DNA from: DT-68 sp965263245
GTDB taxonomy: Bacteria; Bacillota_I; Bacilli_A; Mycoplasmatales; Metamycoplasmataceae
Assembly (NCBI GenBank): GCA_965263245.1
Contig: CBDHHR010000480.1
Location: forward strand, 15,140-79,139
Direction: 5' to 3'
Length of the DNA: 64,000 bases
Shown: positions 38,929-51,484 of the stretch, piece after piece
Position numbering within the stretch: position 1 is the first letter of the stretch
Layout of the letters: each line of letters begins with the position of its first letter
Translations under genes and position numbers: made by a program
The notes under the pieces: model-generated
What the model was told of the DNA's origin: nothing
Databases searched by the model: none
The model's input: only the letters and a program-made list of their open reading frames with translations

Positions 38929-39433
38929 GTGTCTTTGTGTAGATCTGTCTACATACAGGTGTTGTGTCTGTGTAGATCTGTCTACATACAGGTGTTGTGT
39001 CTGTGTGTAGATCTGTCTACATACAGGTGTTGTGTCTGTGTAGATCTGTCTACATACAGGTGTTGTGTCTGTGTAGATCTGTCTACATACAGGTGTTGTG
39101 TCTATGTAGATCTGTCTACATACAGGTGTTGTGTCTGTGTAGATCTGTCTACATACAGGTGTTGTGTCTGTGTAGATCTGTCTACATACAGGTGTTGTGT
39201 CTGTGTGTAGATCTGTCTACATACAGGTGTTGTGTCTGTGTAGATCTGTCTACATACAGGTGTTGTGTCTGTGTAGATCTGTCTACATACAGGTGGTGTG
39301 TCTTTGTGCAGATCTGTCTACATATAGGTGTTGTTTCTGTGTAGATCTGTTTACATACAGGTGTTGTGTCTTTGTGTAGATCTGTCTACATATAGGTGTT
39401 GTGTCTGTGTAGATCTGTTTACATACAGGTGTT
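38929..39433 (+). repeat. B unit, copy 7 (505 bp)
   Basis: Standard order with GGTGTTG entry. The next half-unit starts at 39434 and runs into the rearranged patch at about 39770. Confidence 0.9.
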
Positions 39434-39769
39434 GTGTCTTTGTGTAGATCTGTCTACATACAGGTGTTGTGTCTGTGTAGATCTGTCTACATACAGGTGT
39501 TGTGTCTGTGTGTAGATCTGTCTACATACAGGTGTTGTGTCTGTGTAGATCTGTCTACATACAGGTGTTGTGTCTGTGTAGATCTGTCTACATACAGGTG
39601 TTGTGTCTATGTAGATCTGTCTACATACAGGTGTTGTGTCTGTGTAGATCTGTCTACATACAGGTGTTGTGTCTGTGTAGATCTGTCTACATACAGGTGT
39701 TGTGTCTTTGTGTAGATCTGTCTACATACAGGTGTTGTGTCTGTGTGTAGATCTGTCTACATACAGGTG

Positions 39770-41110
39770 TTGTGTCAGGTGTTGTGTCTGTGTAGATCTG
39801 TCTACATACAGGTGTTGTGTCTGTGTGTAGATCTGTCTACATACAGGTGTTGTGTGTGTAGATCTGTCTACATACAGGTGTTGTGTCTATGTAGATCTGT
39901 CTACATATAGGTGTTGTGTCTGTGTGTAGATCTGTCTACATACAGGTGTTGTGTCTGTGTGTAGATCTGTCTACATACAGGTGTTGTGTCTGTGTGTAGA
40001 TCTGTCTACATACAGGTGTTGTGTCTGTGTGTAGATCTGTCTACATACAGGTGTTGTGTCTGTGTGTAGATCTGTCTACATACAGGTGTTGTGTCTGTGT
40101 AGATCTGTCTACATACAGGTGTTGTGTCTGTGTGTAGATCTGTCTACATACAGGTGTTGTGTCTGTGTGTAGATCTGTCTACATACAGGTGTTGTGTCTG
40201 TGTGTAGATCTGTCTACATACAGGTGTTGTGTCTTTGTGTAGATCTGTCTACATACAGGTGTTGTGTGTGTAGATCTGTCTACATACAGGTGTTGTGTGT
40301 GTAGATCTGTCTACATACAGGTGTTGTGTCTGTGTGTAGATCTGTCTACATACAGGTGTTGTGTCAGGTGTTGTGTCTGTGTGTAGATCTGTCTACATAC
40401 AGGTGTTGTGTCTGTGTGTAGATCTGTCTACATACAGGTGTTGTGTCTGTGTGTAGATCTGTCTACATACAGGTGTTGTGTCTGTGTGTAGATCTGTCTA
40501 CATACAGGTGTTGTGTCTGTGTAGATCTGTCTACATACAGGTGTTGTGTCTGTGTGTAGATCTGTCTACATACAGGTGTTGTGTCTGTGTGTAGATATGT
40601 CTACATACAGGTGTTGTGTCTGTGTAGATCTGTCTACATACAGGTGTTGTGTCTGTGTGTAGATCTGTCTACATACAGGTGTTGTGTGTGTAGATCTGTG
40701 TGTAGATCTGTCTACATACAGGTGTTGTGTCTGTGTAGATCTGTCTACATACAGGTGTTGTGTCTGTGTGTAGATCTGTCTACATACAGGTGTTGTGTCA
40801 GGTGTTGTGTTTGTGTGTGTCTACATACAGATCTGTCTACATACAGGTGTTGTGTCTGTGTGTAGATCTGTCTACATACAGGTGTTGTGTCTGTGTGTAG
40901 ATCTGTCTACATACAGGTGTTGTGTCTGTGTAGATCTGTCTACATACAGGTGTTGTGTCTGTGTAGATCTGTCTACATACAGGTGTTGTGTCTGTGTAGA
41001 TCTGTCTACATACAGGTGTTGTGTCTGTGTGTAGATCTGTCTACATACAGGTGTTGTGTCTGTGTAGATCTGTCTACATACAGGTGTTGTGTCAGGTGTT
41101 GTGAATGTGT
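39770..41110 (+). repeat. Highly rearranged patch, HOR copy 7
   Basis: Duplicated partial monomers (GTGTCAGGTGTTG) occur near 39775, 40363, 40797 and 41092; monomers lacking CTGT near 39852, 40266 and 40297; and a compound junction at 40800-40835 where GTGTGTGTCTACATACAG is followed by ATCTGTCTACAT. A GAATG monomer at 41103 is out of place. The region is 33 bp shorter overall than canonical. Confidence 0.82.
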
Positions 41111-41551
41111 GTAGATCTGTCTACATACAGGTGTTGTGTCTGTGTGTAGATCTGTCTACATACAGGTGTTGTGTCTGTGTGTAGATCTGTCTACATACAG
41201 GTGTTGTGTCTGTGTGTAGATCTGTCTACATACAGGTGTTGTGTCTGTGTGTAGATCTGTCTACATACAGGTGTTGTGTCTGTGTAGATCTGTCTACATA
41301 CAGGTGTTGTGTCTGTGTGTAGATCTGTCTACATACAGGTGTTGTGTCTGTGTGTAGATCTGTTTACATACAGGTGTTGTGTCTTTGTGTAGATCTGTCT
41401 ACATACAGGTGTTGTGTCTGTGTGTAGATCTGTCTACATACAGGTGTTGTGTCTGTGTGTAGATCTGTCTACATACAGGTGTTGTGTCTGTGTGTAGATC
41501 TGTCTACATACAGGTGTTGTGTATGTGTAGATCTGTCTACATACAGGTGTT

Positions 41552-42328
41552 GTGTCTTTGTGCAGATCTGTCTACATACAGGTGTTGTGTCTGTGTGTAG
41601 ATCTGTCTACATACAGGTGTTTTGTCTGTGTAGATCTGTCTACATACAGGTGTTGTGTCTGTGTAGATCTGTCTACATACAGGTGTTGTGTCTGTGTGTA
41701 GATCTGTCTACATACAGGTGTTGTTTCTGTGTAGATCTGTCTACATACAGGTGTTGTGTCTGTGTGTAGATCTGTCTACATATAGGTGTTGTGTCTGTGT
41801 AGATCTGTTTACATACAGGTGTTGTGTCTTTGTGTAGATCTGTCTACATACAGGTGTTGTGTCTGTGTAGATCTGTCTACATACAGGTGTTGTGTCTGTG
41901 TGTAGATCTGTCTACATACAGGTGTTGTGTCTGTGTAGATCTGTCTACATACAGGTGTTGTGTCTGTGTAGATCTGTCTACATACAGGTGTTGTGTCTAT
42001 GTAGATCTGTCTACATACAGGTGTTGTGTCTGTGTAGATCTGTCTACATACAGGTGTTGTGTCTGTGTAGATCTGTCTACATACAGGTGTTGTGTCTGTG
42101 TGTAGATCTGTCTACATACAGGTGTTGTGTCTGTGTAGATCTGTCTACATACAGGTGTTGTGTCTGTGTAGATCTGTCTACATACAGGTGGTGTGTCTTT
42201 GTGCAGATCTGTCTACATATAGGTGTTGTTTCTGTGTAGATCTGTTTACATACAGGTGTTGTGTCTTTGTGTAGATCTGTCTACATATAGGTGTTGTGTC
42301 TGTGTAGATCTGTTTACATACAGGTGTT
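41552..42328 (+). repeat. A module, copy 8
   Basis: Half copy 41552-41823 is 272 bp but several internal markers are replaced: GGTGGTG and CTTTGTGCAG are absent after GTTTTGTC, while TTGTTTC, CATATAGG and TGTTTACA remain. The full unit 41824-42328 is 505 bp and standard. Length is kept while the sequence marks have changed, as expected from conversion-like replacement. Confidence 0.86.
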
Positions 42329-43506
42329 GTGTCTTTGTGTAGATCTGTCTACATACAGGTGTTGTGTCTGTGTAGATCTGTCTACATACAGGTGTTGTGT
42401 CTGTGTGTAGATCTGTCTACATACAGGTGTTGTGTCTGTGTAGATCTGTCTACATACAGGTGTTGTGTCTGTGTAGATCTGTCTACATACAGGTGTTGTG
42501 TCTATGTAGATCTGTCTACATACAGGTGTTGTGTCTGTGTGTAGATCTGTCTACATACAGGTGTTGTGTCTGTGTGTAGATCTGTCTACATACAGGTGTT
42601 GTGTCTTTGTGTAGATCTGTCTACATACAGGTGTTGTGTCTGTGTGTAGATCTGTCTACATACAGGTGTTGTGTCTGTGTGTAGATCTGTCTACATACAG
42701 GTGTTGTGTCTGTGTAGATCTGTCTACATACAGGTGTTGTGTCTGTGTGTAGATATGTCTACATACAGGTGTTGTGTCTGTGTAGATCTGTCTACATACA
42801 GGTGTTGTGTCTGTGTAGATCTGTCTACATACAGGTGTTGTGTCTGTGTGTAGATCTGTCTACATACAGGTGTTGTGTCTGTGTAGATCTGTCTACATAC
42901 AGGTGTTGTGTCTGTGTAGATCTGTCTAAATACAGGTGTTGTGTCTGTGTGTAGATCTGTCTACATATAGGTGTTGTGTCTGTGTGTAGATCTGTCTACA
43001 TACAGGTGTTGTGGCTGTGTGTAGATCTGTTTACATACAGGTGTTGTGTCAGGTGTTGTGTCTGTGTAGATCTGTCTACATACAGGTGTTGTGTCTGTGT
43101 AGATCTGTCTACATACAGGTGTTGTGTCTGTGTGTAGATCTGTCTACATATAGGTGTTGTGTCTGTGTGTAGATCTGTCTACATACAGGTGTTGTGTCTG
43201 TGTGTAGATCTGTTTACATACAGGTGTTGTGTCTTTGTGTAGATCTGTCTACATACAGGTGTTGTGTCTGTGTGTAGATCTGTCTACATACAGGTGTTGT
43301 GTCTGTGTGTAGATCTGTCTACATACAGGTGTTGTGTCTGTGTAGATCTGTCTACATACAGGTGTTGTGTCTGTGTGTAGATCTGTCTACATACAGGTGT
43401 TGTGTCTGTGTGTAGATATGTCTACATACAGGTGTTGTGTCTGTGTGTAGATATGTCTACATACAGGTGTTGTGTCTGTGTAGATCTGTCTACATACAGG
43501 TGTTGT

Positions 43507-44748
43507 GAATGTGTGTAGATCTGTCTACATACAGGTGTTGTGTCTGTGTGTAGATCTGTCTACATACAGGTGTTGTGTCTGTGTGTAGATATGTCTACAT
43601 ACAGGTGTTGTGTCTGTGTGTAGATATGTCTACATACAGGTGTTGTGTCTGTGTAGATCTGTCTACATACAGGTGTTGTGAATGTGTGTAGATCTGTCTA
43701 CATACAGGTGTTGTGTCTGTGTGTAGATCTGTCTACATACAGGTGTTGTGTCTGTGTGTAGATCTGTCTACATACAGGTGTTGTGTCTGTGTGTAGATCT
43801 GTCTACATACAGGTGTTGTGTCTGTGTAGATCTGTCTACATACAGGTGTTGTGTCTGTGTGTAGATCTGTCTACATACAGGTGTTGTGTCTGTGTGTAGA
43901 TATGTCTACATACAGGTGTTGTGTCTGTGTGTAGATATGTCTACATACAGGTGTTGTGTCTGTGTAGATCTGTCTACATACAGGTGTTGTGAATGTGTGT
44001 AGATCTGTCTACATACAGGTGTTGTGTCTGTGTGTAGATCTGTCTACATACAGGTGTTGTGTCTGTGTGTAGATATGTCTACATACAGGTGTTGTGTCTG
44101 TGTGTAGATATGTCTACATACAGGTGTTGTGTCTGTGTAGATCTGTCTACATACAGGTGTTGTGAATGTGTGTAGATCTGTCTACATACAGGTGTTGTGT
44201 CTGTGTGTAGATCTGTCTACATACAGGTGTTGTGTCTGTGTGTAGATATGTCTACATACAGGTGTTGTGTCTGTGTAGATCTGTCTACATACAGGTGTTG
44301 TGTCTGTGTGTAGATCTGTCTACATACAGGTGTTGTGTCTGTGTGTAGATCTGTTTACATACAGGTGTTGTGTCTTTGTGTAGATCTGTCTACATACAGG
44401 TGTTGTGTCTGTGTGTAGATCTGTCTACATACAGGTGTTGTGTCTGTGTGTAGATCTGTCTACATACAGGTGTTGTGTCTGTGTAGATCTGTCTACATAC
44501 AGGTGTTGTGAATGTGTGTAGATCTGTCTACATACAGGTGTTGTGTCTGTGTGTAGATCTGTCTACATACAGGTGTTGTGTCTGTGTGTAGATATGTCTA
44601 CATACAGGTGTTGTGTCTGTGTGTAGATATGTCTACATACAGGTGTTGTGTCTGTGTAGATCTGTCTACATACAGGTGTTGTGTCTGTGTGTAGATCTGT
44701 CTACATATAGGTGTTGTGTCTGTGTAGATCTGTTTACATACAGGTGTT
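43507..44748 (+). repeat. Pentamer tract, copy 8
   Basis: GAATG at 43507, 43680, 43991, 44164 and 44510 with canonical spacing; the sixth position is a plain long monomer, as in copies 2 and 7. Confidence 0.88.
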
Positions 44749-45253
44749 GTGTCTTTGTGTAGATCTGTCTACATACAGGTGTTGTGTCTGTGTAGATCTG
44801 TCTACATACAGGTGTTGTGTCTGTGTGTAGATCTGTCTACATACAGGTGTTGTGTCTGTGTAGATCTGTCTACATACAGGTGTTGTGTCTGTGTAGATCT
44901 GTCTACATACAGGTGTTGTGTCTATGTAGATCTGTCTACATACAGGTGTTGTGTCTGTGTAGATCTGTCTACATACAGGTGTTGTGTCTGTGTAGATCTG
45001 TCTACATACAGGTGTTGTGTCTGTGTGTAGATCTGTCTACATACAGGTGTTGTGTCTGTGTAGATCTGTCTACATACAGGTGTTGTGTCTGTGTAGATCT
45101 GTCTACATACAGGTGGTGTGTCTTTGTGCAGATCTGTCTACATATAGGTGTTGTTTCTGTGTAGATCTGTTTACATACAGGTGTTGTGTCTTTGTGTAGA
45201 TCTGTCTACATATAGGTGTTGTGTCTGTGTAGATCTGTTTACATACAGGTGTT
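44749..45253 (+). repeat. B unit, copy 8 (505 bp)
   Basis: Standard order with GGTGTTG entry. The next half-unit starts at 45254; a partial-monomer deletion follows at about 45719. Confidence 0.9.
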
Positions 45254-45714
45254 GTGTCTTTGTGTAGATCTGTCTACATACAGGTGTTGTGTCTGTGTAG
45301 ATCTGTCTACATACAGGTGTTGTGTCTGTGTGTAGATCTGTCTACATACAGGTGTTGTGTCTGTGTAGATCTGTCTACATACAGGTGTTGTGTCTGTGTA
45401 GATCTGTCTACATACAGGTGTTGTGTCTATGTAGATCTGTCTACATACAGGTGTTGTGTCTGTGTAGATCTGTCTACATACAGGTGTTGTGTCTGTGTAG
45501 ATCTGTCTACATACAGGTGTTGTGTCTTTGTGTAGATCTGTCTACATACAGGTGTTGTGTCTGTGTGTAGATCTGTCTACATACAGGTGTTGTGTCTGTG
45601 TGTAGATCTGTCTACATACAGGTGTTGTGTCTGTGTAGATCTGTCTACATACAGGTGTTGTGTCTGTGTGTAGATATGTCTACATACAGGTGTTGTGTCT
45701 GTGTAGATCTGTCT

Positions 45715-47480
45715 ACATACTATGTAGATCTGTCTACATATAGGTGTTGTGTCTGTGTGTAGATCTGTCTACATACAGGTGTTGTGCTGTGTGTAGATCT
45801 GTCTACATACAGGTGTTGTGTCTTTGTGTAGATCTGTCTACATACAGGTGTTGTGTCTGTGTGTAGATCTGTCTACATACAGGTGTTGTGTCTGTGTGTA
45901 GATCTGTCTACATACAGGTGTTGTGTCTGTGTAGATCTGTCTACATACAGGTGTTGTGTCTGTGTGTAGATCTGTCTACATACAGGTGTTGTGTCTGTGT
46001 AGATCTGTCTACATACAGGTGTTGTGTCTGTGTAGATCTGTCTACATACAGGTGTTGTGTCTGTGTGTAGATCTGTCTACATACAGGTGTTGTGTCTGTG
46101 TAGATCTGTCTACATACAGTGTGTGTAGATCTGTCTACATACAGGTGTTGTGTCTGTGTAGATCTGTCTACATACAGGTGTTGTGTCTGTGTGTAGATCT
46201 GTCTACATACAGGTGTTGTGTCAGGTGTTGTGTCTGTGTGTAGATCTGTCTACATACAGGTGTTGTGTCTTTGTGTAGATCTGTCTACATACAGGTGTTG
46301 TGTCTGTGTGTAGATCTGTCTACATACAGGTGTTGTGTCTGTGTGTAGATCTGTCTACATACAGGTGTTGTGTCTGTGTGTAGATCTGTCTACATACAGG
46401 TGTTGTGTGTACAGGTGTTGTGTCTGTGTGTAGTGTCTACATACAGGTGTTGTGTGTGTAGATCTGTCTACATACAGGTGTTGTGTCTGTGTGTAGATCT
46501 GTCTACATACAGGTGTTGTGTCTGTGTGTAGATCTGTCTACATACAGGTGTTGTGTCTGTGTAGATCTGTCTACATACAGGTGTTGTGTCTGTGTGTAGA
46601 TCTGTCTACATACAGGTGTTGTGTCTGTGTGTAGTGTCTACATACAGGTGTTGTGTCTGTGATCTGTCTACATACAGGTGTTGTGTCTGTGTGTAGATCT
46701 GTCTACATACAGGTGTTGTGTCTGTGTGTAGATCTGTCTACATACAGGTGTTGTGTGTGTAGATCTGTCTACATACAGGTGTTGTGTCTGTGTAGATCTG
46801 TCTACATACAGGTGTTGTGTCTGTGTAGATCTGTCTACATACAGGTGTTGTGTCTGTGTGTAGATCTGTCTACATACAGGTGTTGTGTCTGTGTGTAGAT
46901 CTGTCTACATACAGGTGTTGTGTCTGTGTGTAGATCTGTCTACATACAGGTGTTGTGCTGTGTGTAGATCTGTCTACATACAGGTGTTGTGTCTGTGTGT
47001 AGATCTGTCTACATACAGGTGTTGTGTCTGTGTGTAGATCTGTCTACATACAGGTGTTGTGTCTGTGTAGATCTGTCTACATACAGGTGTTGTGTCTGTG
47101 TGTAGATCTGTCTACATACAGGTGTTGTGTCTGTGTGTAGATCTGTTTACATACAGGTGTTGTGTCTTTGTGTAGATCTGTCTACATACAGGTGTTGTGT
47201 CTGTGTGTAGATCTGTCTACATACAGGTGTTGTGTCTGTGTGTAGATCTGTCTACATACAGGTGTTGTGTCTGTGTGTAGATCTGTCTACATACAGGTGT
47301 TGTGTGTGTGTAGATCTGTCTACATACAGGTGTTGTGTCTTTGTGTAGATCTGTCTACATACAGGTGTTGTGTCTGTGTGTAGATCTGTCTACATACAGG
47401 TGTTGTGTCTGTGTAGATCTGTCTACATACAGGTGTTGTGTCTGTGTAGATCTGTCTACATACAGGTGTGTGTCTTTGTG
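45715..47480 (+). repeat. Highly rearranged patch, HOR copy 8
   Basis: Partial-monomer deletions occur near 45719 and 46118, a GTGTCAGGTG duplication near 46222, GTGTGTACAGGTG near 46405, GTAGTGTCTAC near 46430 and 46632, TGTGATCTG near 46660, and further CTGT losses near 46455, 46752 and 47305. The B-to-A half is 71 bp short of canonical. The TGTGATCTG deletion occupies the same HOR position as in copy 4. Confidence 0.82.
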
Positions 47481-48118
47481 TAGATCTGTCTACATACAGG
47501 TGTTGTTTCTGTGTAGATCTGTTTACATACAGGTGTTGTGTCTTTGTGTAGATCTGTCTACATATAGGTGTTGTGTCTGTGTAGATCTGTTTACATACAG
47601 GTGTTGTGTCTTTGTGTAGATCTGTCTACATACAGGTGTTGTGTCTGTGTAGATCTGTCTACATACAGGTGTTGTGTCTGTGTGTAGATCTGTCTACATA
47701 CAGGTGTTGTGTCTGTGTAGATCTGTCTACATACAGGTGTTGTGTCTGTGTAGATCTGTCTACATACAGGTGTTGTGTCTATGTAGATCTGTCTACATAC
47801 AGGTGTTGTGTCTGTGTAGATCTGTCTACATACAGGTGTTGTGTCTGTGTAGATCTGTCTACATACATCTGTGTGTAGATCTGTCTACATACAGGTGTTG
47901 TGTCTGTGTAGATCTGTCTACATACAGGTGTTGTGTCTGTGTAGATCTGTCTACATACAGGTGGTGTCTACATACAGGTGGTGTGTCTTTGTGCAGATCT
48001 GTCTACATATAGGTGTTGTTTCTGTGTAGATCTGTTTACATACAGGTGTTGTGTCTTTGTGTAGATCTGTCTACATATAGGTGTTGTGTCTGTGTAGATC
48101 TGTTTACATACAGGTGTT
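47335..48118 (+). repeat. A module, copy 9 (only unit of altered length)
   Basis: The full unit is 513 bp instead of 505. It combines a deletion near 47867 (CATACATCTGTG) with an added partial repeat near 47962-47980 (GGTGGTGTCTACATACAGG). The half copy 47335-47605 is 271 bp, with a GT loss at 47466 (CAGGTGTGTGTC). This is the only one of 22 units whose length differs, and it borders the most rearranged part of the window. Confidence 0.86.
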
Positions 48119-49283
48119 GTGTCTTTGTGTAGATCTGTCTACATACAGGTGTTGTGTCTGTGTAGATCTGTCTACATACAGGTGTTGTGTCTGTGTGTAG
48201 ATCTGTCTACATACAGGTGTTGTGTCTGTGTAGATCTGTCTACATACAGGTGTTGTGTCTGTGTAGATCTGTCTACATACAGGTGTTGTGTCTATGTAGA
48301 TCTGTCTACATACAGGTGTTGTGTCTGTGTGTAGATCTGTCTACATACAGGTGTTGTGTCTGTGTGTAGATCTGTCTACATACAGGTGTTGTGTCTTTGT
48401 GTAGATCTGTCTACATACAGGTGTTGTGTCTGTGTGTAGATCTGTCTACATACAGGTGTTGTGTCTGTGTGTAGATCTGTCTACATACAGGTGTTGTGTC
48501 TGTGTAGATCTGTCTACATACAGGTGTTGTGTCTGTGTGTAGATCTGTCTACATACAGGTGTTGTGTCTGTGTAGATCTGTCTACATACAGGTGTTGTGT
48601 CTGTGTAGATCTGTCTACATACAGGTGTTGTGTCTGTGTGTAGATCTGTCTACATACAGGTGTTGTGTCTGTGTAGATCTGTCTACATACAGGTGTTGTG
48701 TCTGTGTAGATCTGTCTAAATACAGGTGTTGTGTCTGTGTGTAGATCTGTCTACATACAGGTGTTGTGTCTGTGTGTAGATCTGTCTACATACAGGTGTT
48801 GTGGCTGTGTGTAGATCTGTTTACATACAGGTGTTGTGTCTGTGTGTAGATCTGTCTACATACAGGTGTTGTGTCTGTGTAGATCTGTCTACATACAGGT
48901 GTTGTGTCTGTGTGTAGATCTGTCTACATATAGGTGTTGTGTCTGTGTGTAGATCTGTCTACATACAGGTGTTGTGTCTGTGTGTAGATCTGTTTACATA
49001 CAGGTGTTGTGTCTTTGTGTAGATCTGTCTACATACAGGTGTTGTGTCTGTGTGTAGATCTGTCTACATACAGGTGTTGTGTCTGTGTGTAGATCTGTCT
49101 ACATACAGGTGTTGTGTCTGTGTAGATCTGTCTACATACAGGTGTTGTGTCTGTGTGTAGATCTGTCTACATACAGGTGTTGTGTCTGTGTGTAGATATG
49201 TCTACATACAGGTGTTGTGTCTGTGTGTAGTGTCTACATACAGGTGTTGTGTCTGTGTAGATCTGTCTACATACAGGTGTTGT

Positions 49284-50525
49284 GAATGTGTGTAGATCTG
49301 TCTACATACAGGTGTTGTGTCTGTGTGTAGATCTGTCTACATACAGGTGTTGTGTCTGTGTGTAGATCTGTCTACATACAGGTGTTGTGTCTGTGTGTAG
49401 ATATGTCTACATACAGGTGTTGTGTCTGTGTAGATCTGTCTACATACAGGTGTTGTGTCTGTGTGTAGATCTGTCTACATACAGGTGTTGTGTCTGTGTG
49501 TAGATCTGTCTACATACAGGTGTTGTGTCTGTGTGTAGATCTGTCTACATACAGGTGTTGTGTCTGTGTGTAGATCTGTCTACATACAGGTGTTGTGTCT
49601 GTGTAGATCTGTCTACATACAGGTGTTGTGTCTGTGTGTAGATCTGTCTACATACAGGTGTTGTGTCTGTGTGTAGATATGTCTACATACAGGTGTTGTG
49701 TCTGTGTGTAGATATGTCTACATACAGGTGTTGTGTCTGTGTAGATCTGTCTACATACAGGTGTTGTGAATGTGTGTAGATCTGTCTACATACAGGTGTT
49801 GTGTCTGTGTGTAGATCTGTCTACATACAGGTGTTGTGTCTGTGTGTAGATATGTCTACATACAGGTGTTGTGTCTGTGTGTAGATATGTCTACATACAG
49901 GTGTTGTGTCTGTGTAGATCTGTCTACATACAGGTGTTGTGAATGTGTGTAGATCTGTCTACATACAGGTGTTGTGTCTGTGTGTAGATCTGTCTACATA
50001 CAGGTGTTGTGTCTGTGTGTAGATATGTCTACATACAGGTGTTGTGTCTGTGTAGATCTGTCTACATACAGGTGTTGTGTCTGTGTGTAGATCTGTCTAC
50101 ATACAGGTGTTGTGTCTGTGTGTAGATCTGTTTACATACAGGTGTTGTGTCTTTGTGTAGATCTGTCTACATACAGGTGTTGTGTCTGTGTGTAGATCTG
50201 TCTACATACAGGTGTTGTGTCTGTGTGTAGATCTGTCTACATACAGGTGTTGTGTCTGTGTAGATCTGTCTACATACAGGTGTTGTGAATGTGTGTAGAT
50301 CTGTCTACATACAGGTGTTGTGTCTGTGTGTAGATCTGTCTACATACAGGTGTTGTGTCTGTGTGTAGATATGTCTACATACAGGTGTTGTGTCTGTGTG
50401 TAGATATGTCTACATACAGGTGTTGTGTCTGTGTAGATCTGTCTACATACAGGTGTTGTGAATGTGTGTAGATCTGTCTACATACAGGTGTTGTGTCTGT
50501 GTAGATCTGTTTACATACAGGTGGT
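49284..50525 (+). repeat. Pentamer tract, copy 9
   Basis: GAATG at 49284, 49768, 49941, 50287 and 50460. The second marker is lost, as in copy 1, giving the same 484 bp first interval. Confidence 0.88.
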
Positions 50526-51030
50526 GTGTCTTTGTGTAGATCTGTCTACATACAGGTGTTGTGTCTGTGTAGATCTGTCTACATACAGGTGTTGTGTCTG
50601 TGTGTAGATCTGTCTACATACAGGTGTTGTGTCTGTGTAGATCTGTCTACATACAGGTGTTGTGTCTGTGTAGATCTGTCTACATACAGGTGTTGTGTCT
50701 ATGTAGATCTGTCTACATACAGGTGTTGTGTCTGTGTAGATCTGTCTACATACAGGTGTTGTGTCTGTGTAGATCTGTCTACATACAGGTGTTGTGTCTG
50801 TGTGTAGATCTGTCTACATACAGGTGTTGTGTCTGTGTAGATCTGTCTACATACAGGTGTTGTGTCTGTGTAGATCTGTCTACATACAGGTGGTGTGTCT
50901 TTGTGCAGATCTGTCTACATATAGGTGTTGTTTCTGTGTAGATCTGTTTACATACAGGTGTTGTGTCTTTGTGTAGATCTGTCTACATATAGGTGTTGTG
51001 TCTGTGTAGATCTGTTTACATACAGGTGTT
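50526..51030 (+). repeat. B unit, copy 9 (505 bp)
   Basis: Standard order with GGTGGTG entry. The CATATAGG variant of the monomer just before the unit has reverted to CATACAGG (near 50480). Confidence 0.9.
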
Positions 51031-51484
51031 GTGTCTTTGTGTAGATCTGTCTACATACAGGTGTTGTGTCTGTGTAGATCTGTCTACATACAGGTGTTGT
51101 GTCTGTGTGTAGATCTGTCTACATACAGGTGTTGTGTCTGTGTAGATCTGTCTACATACAGGTGTTGTGTCTGTGTAGATCTGTCTACATACAGGTGTTG
51201 TGTCTATGTAGATCTGTCTACATACAGGTGTTGTGTCTGTGTAGATCTGTCTACATACAGGTGTTGTGTCTGTGTAGATCTGTCTACATACAGGTGTTGT
51301 GTCTTTGTGTAGATCTGTCTACATACAGGTGTTGTGTCTGTGTGTAGATCTGTCTACATACAGGTGTTGTGTCTGTGTGTAGATCTGTCTACATACAGGT
51401 GTTGTGTCTGTGTAGATCTGTCTACATACAGGTGTTGTGTCTGTGTGTAGATATGTCTACATACAGGTGTTGTGTCTGTGTAGA

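Larger units (their letters stand above)
36017..41823 (+). repeat. HOR copy 7 (5,807 bp)
   Basis: A to B is 2,912 bp: minus one from GTG-CTG at 36761 and minus two from a long-to-short change near 38760. Only three GAATG monomers remain in the usual tract (37689, 37862, 38692), the fewest of any copy. B to A is 2,895 bp and contains a heavily rearranged patch (39770-41110), including a GAATG monomer at 41103, well outside its normal tract. Confidence 0.92.
41824..47605 (+). repeat. HOR copy 8 (5,782 bp, shortest)
   Basis: A to B is 2,925 bp: plus 12 from a partial-monomer duplication (GTCAGGTGTTG near 43048) and minus 2 from a short monomer beside it. GAATG monomers lie at 43507, 43680, 43991, 44164 and 44510; the sixth is lost. 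B to A is only 2,857 bp, the shortest in the window, with many truncated monomers from 45715 to 47480. Confidence 0.92.
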
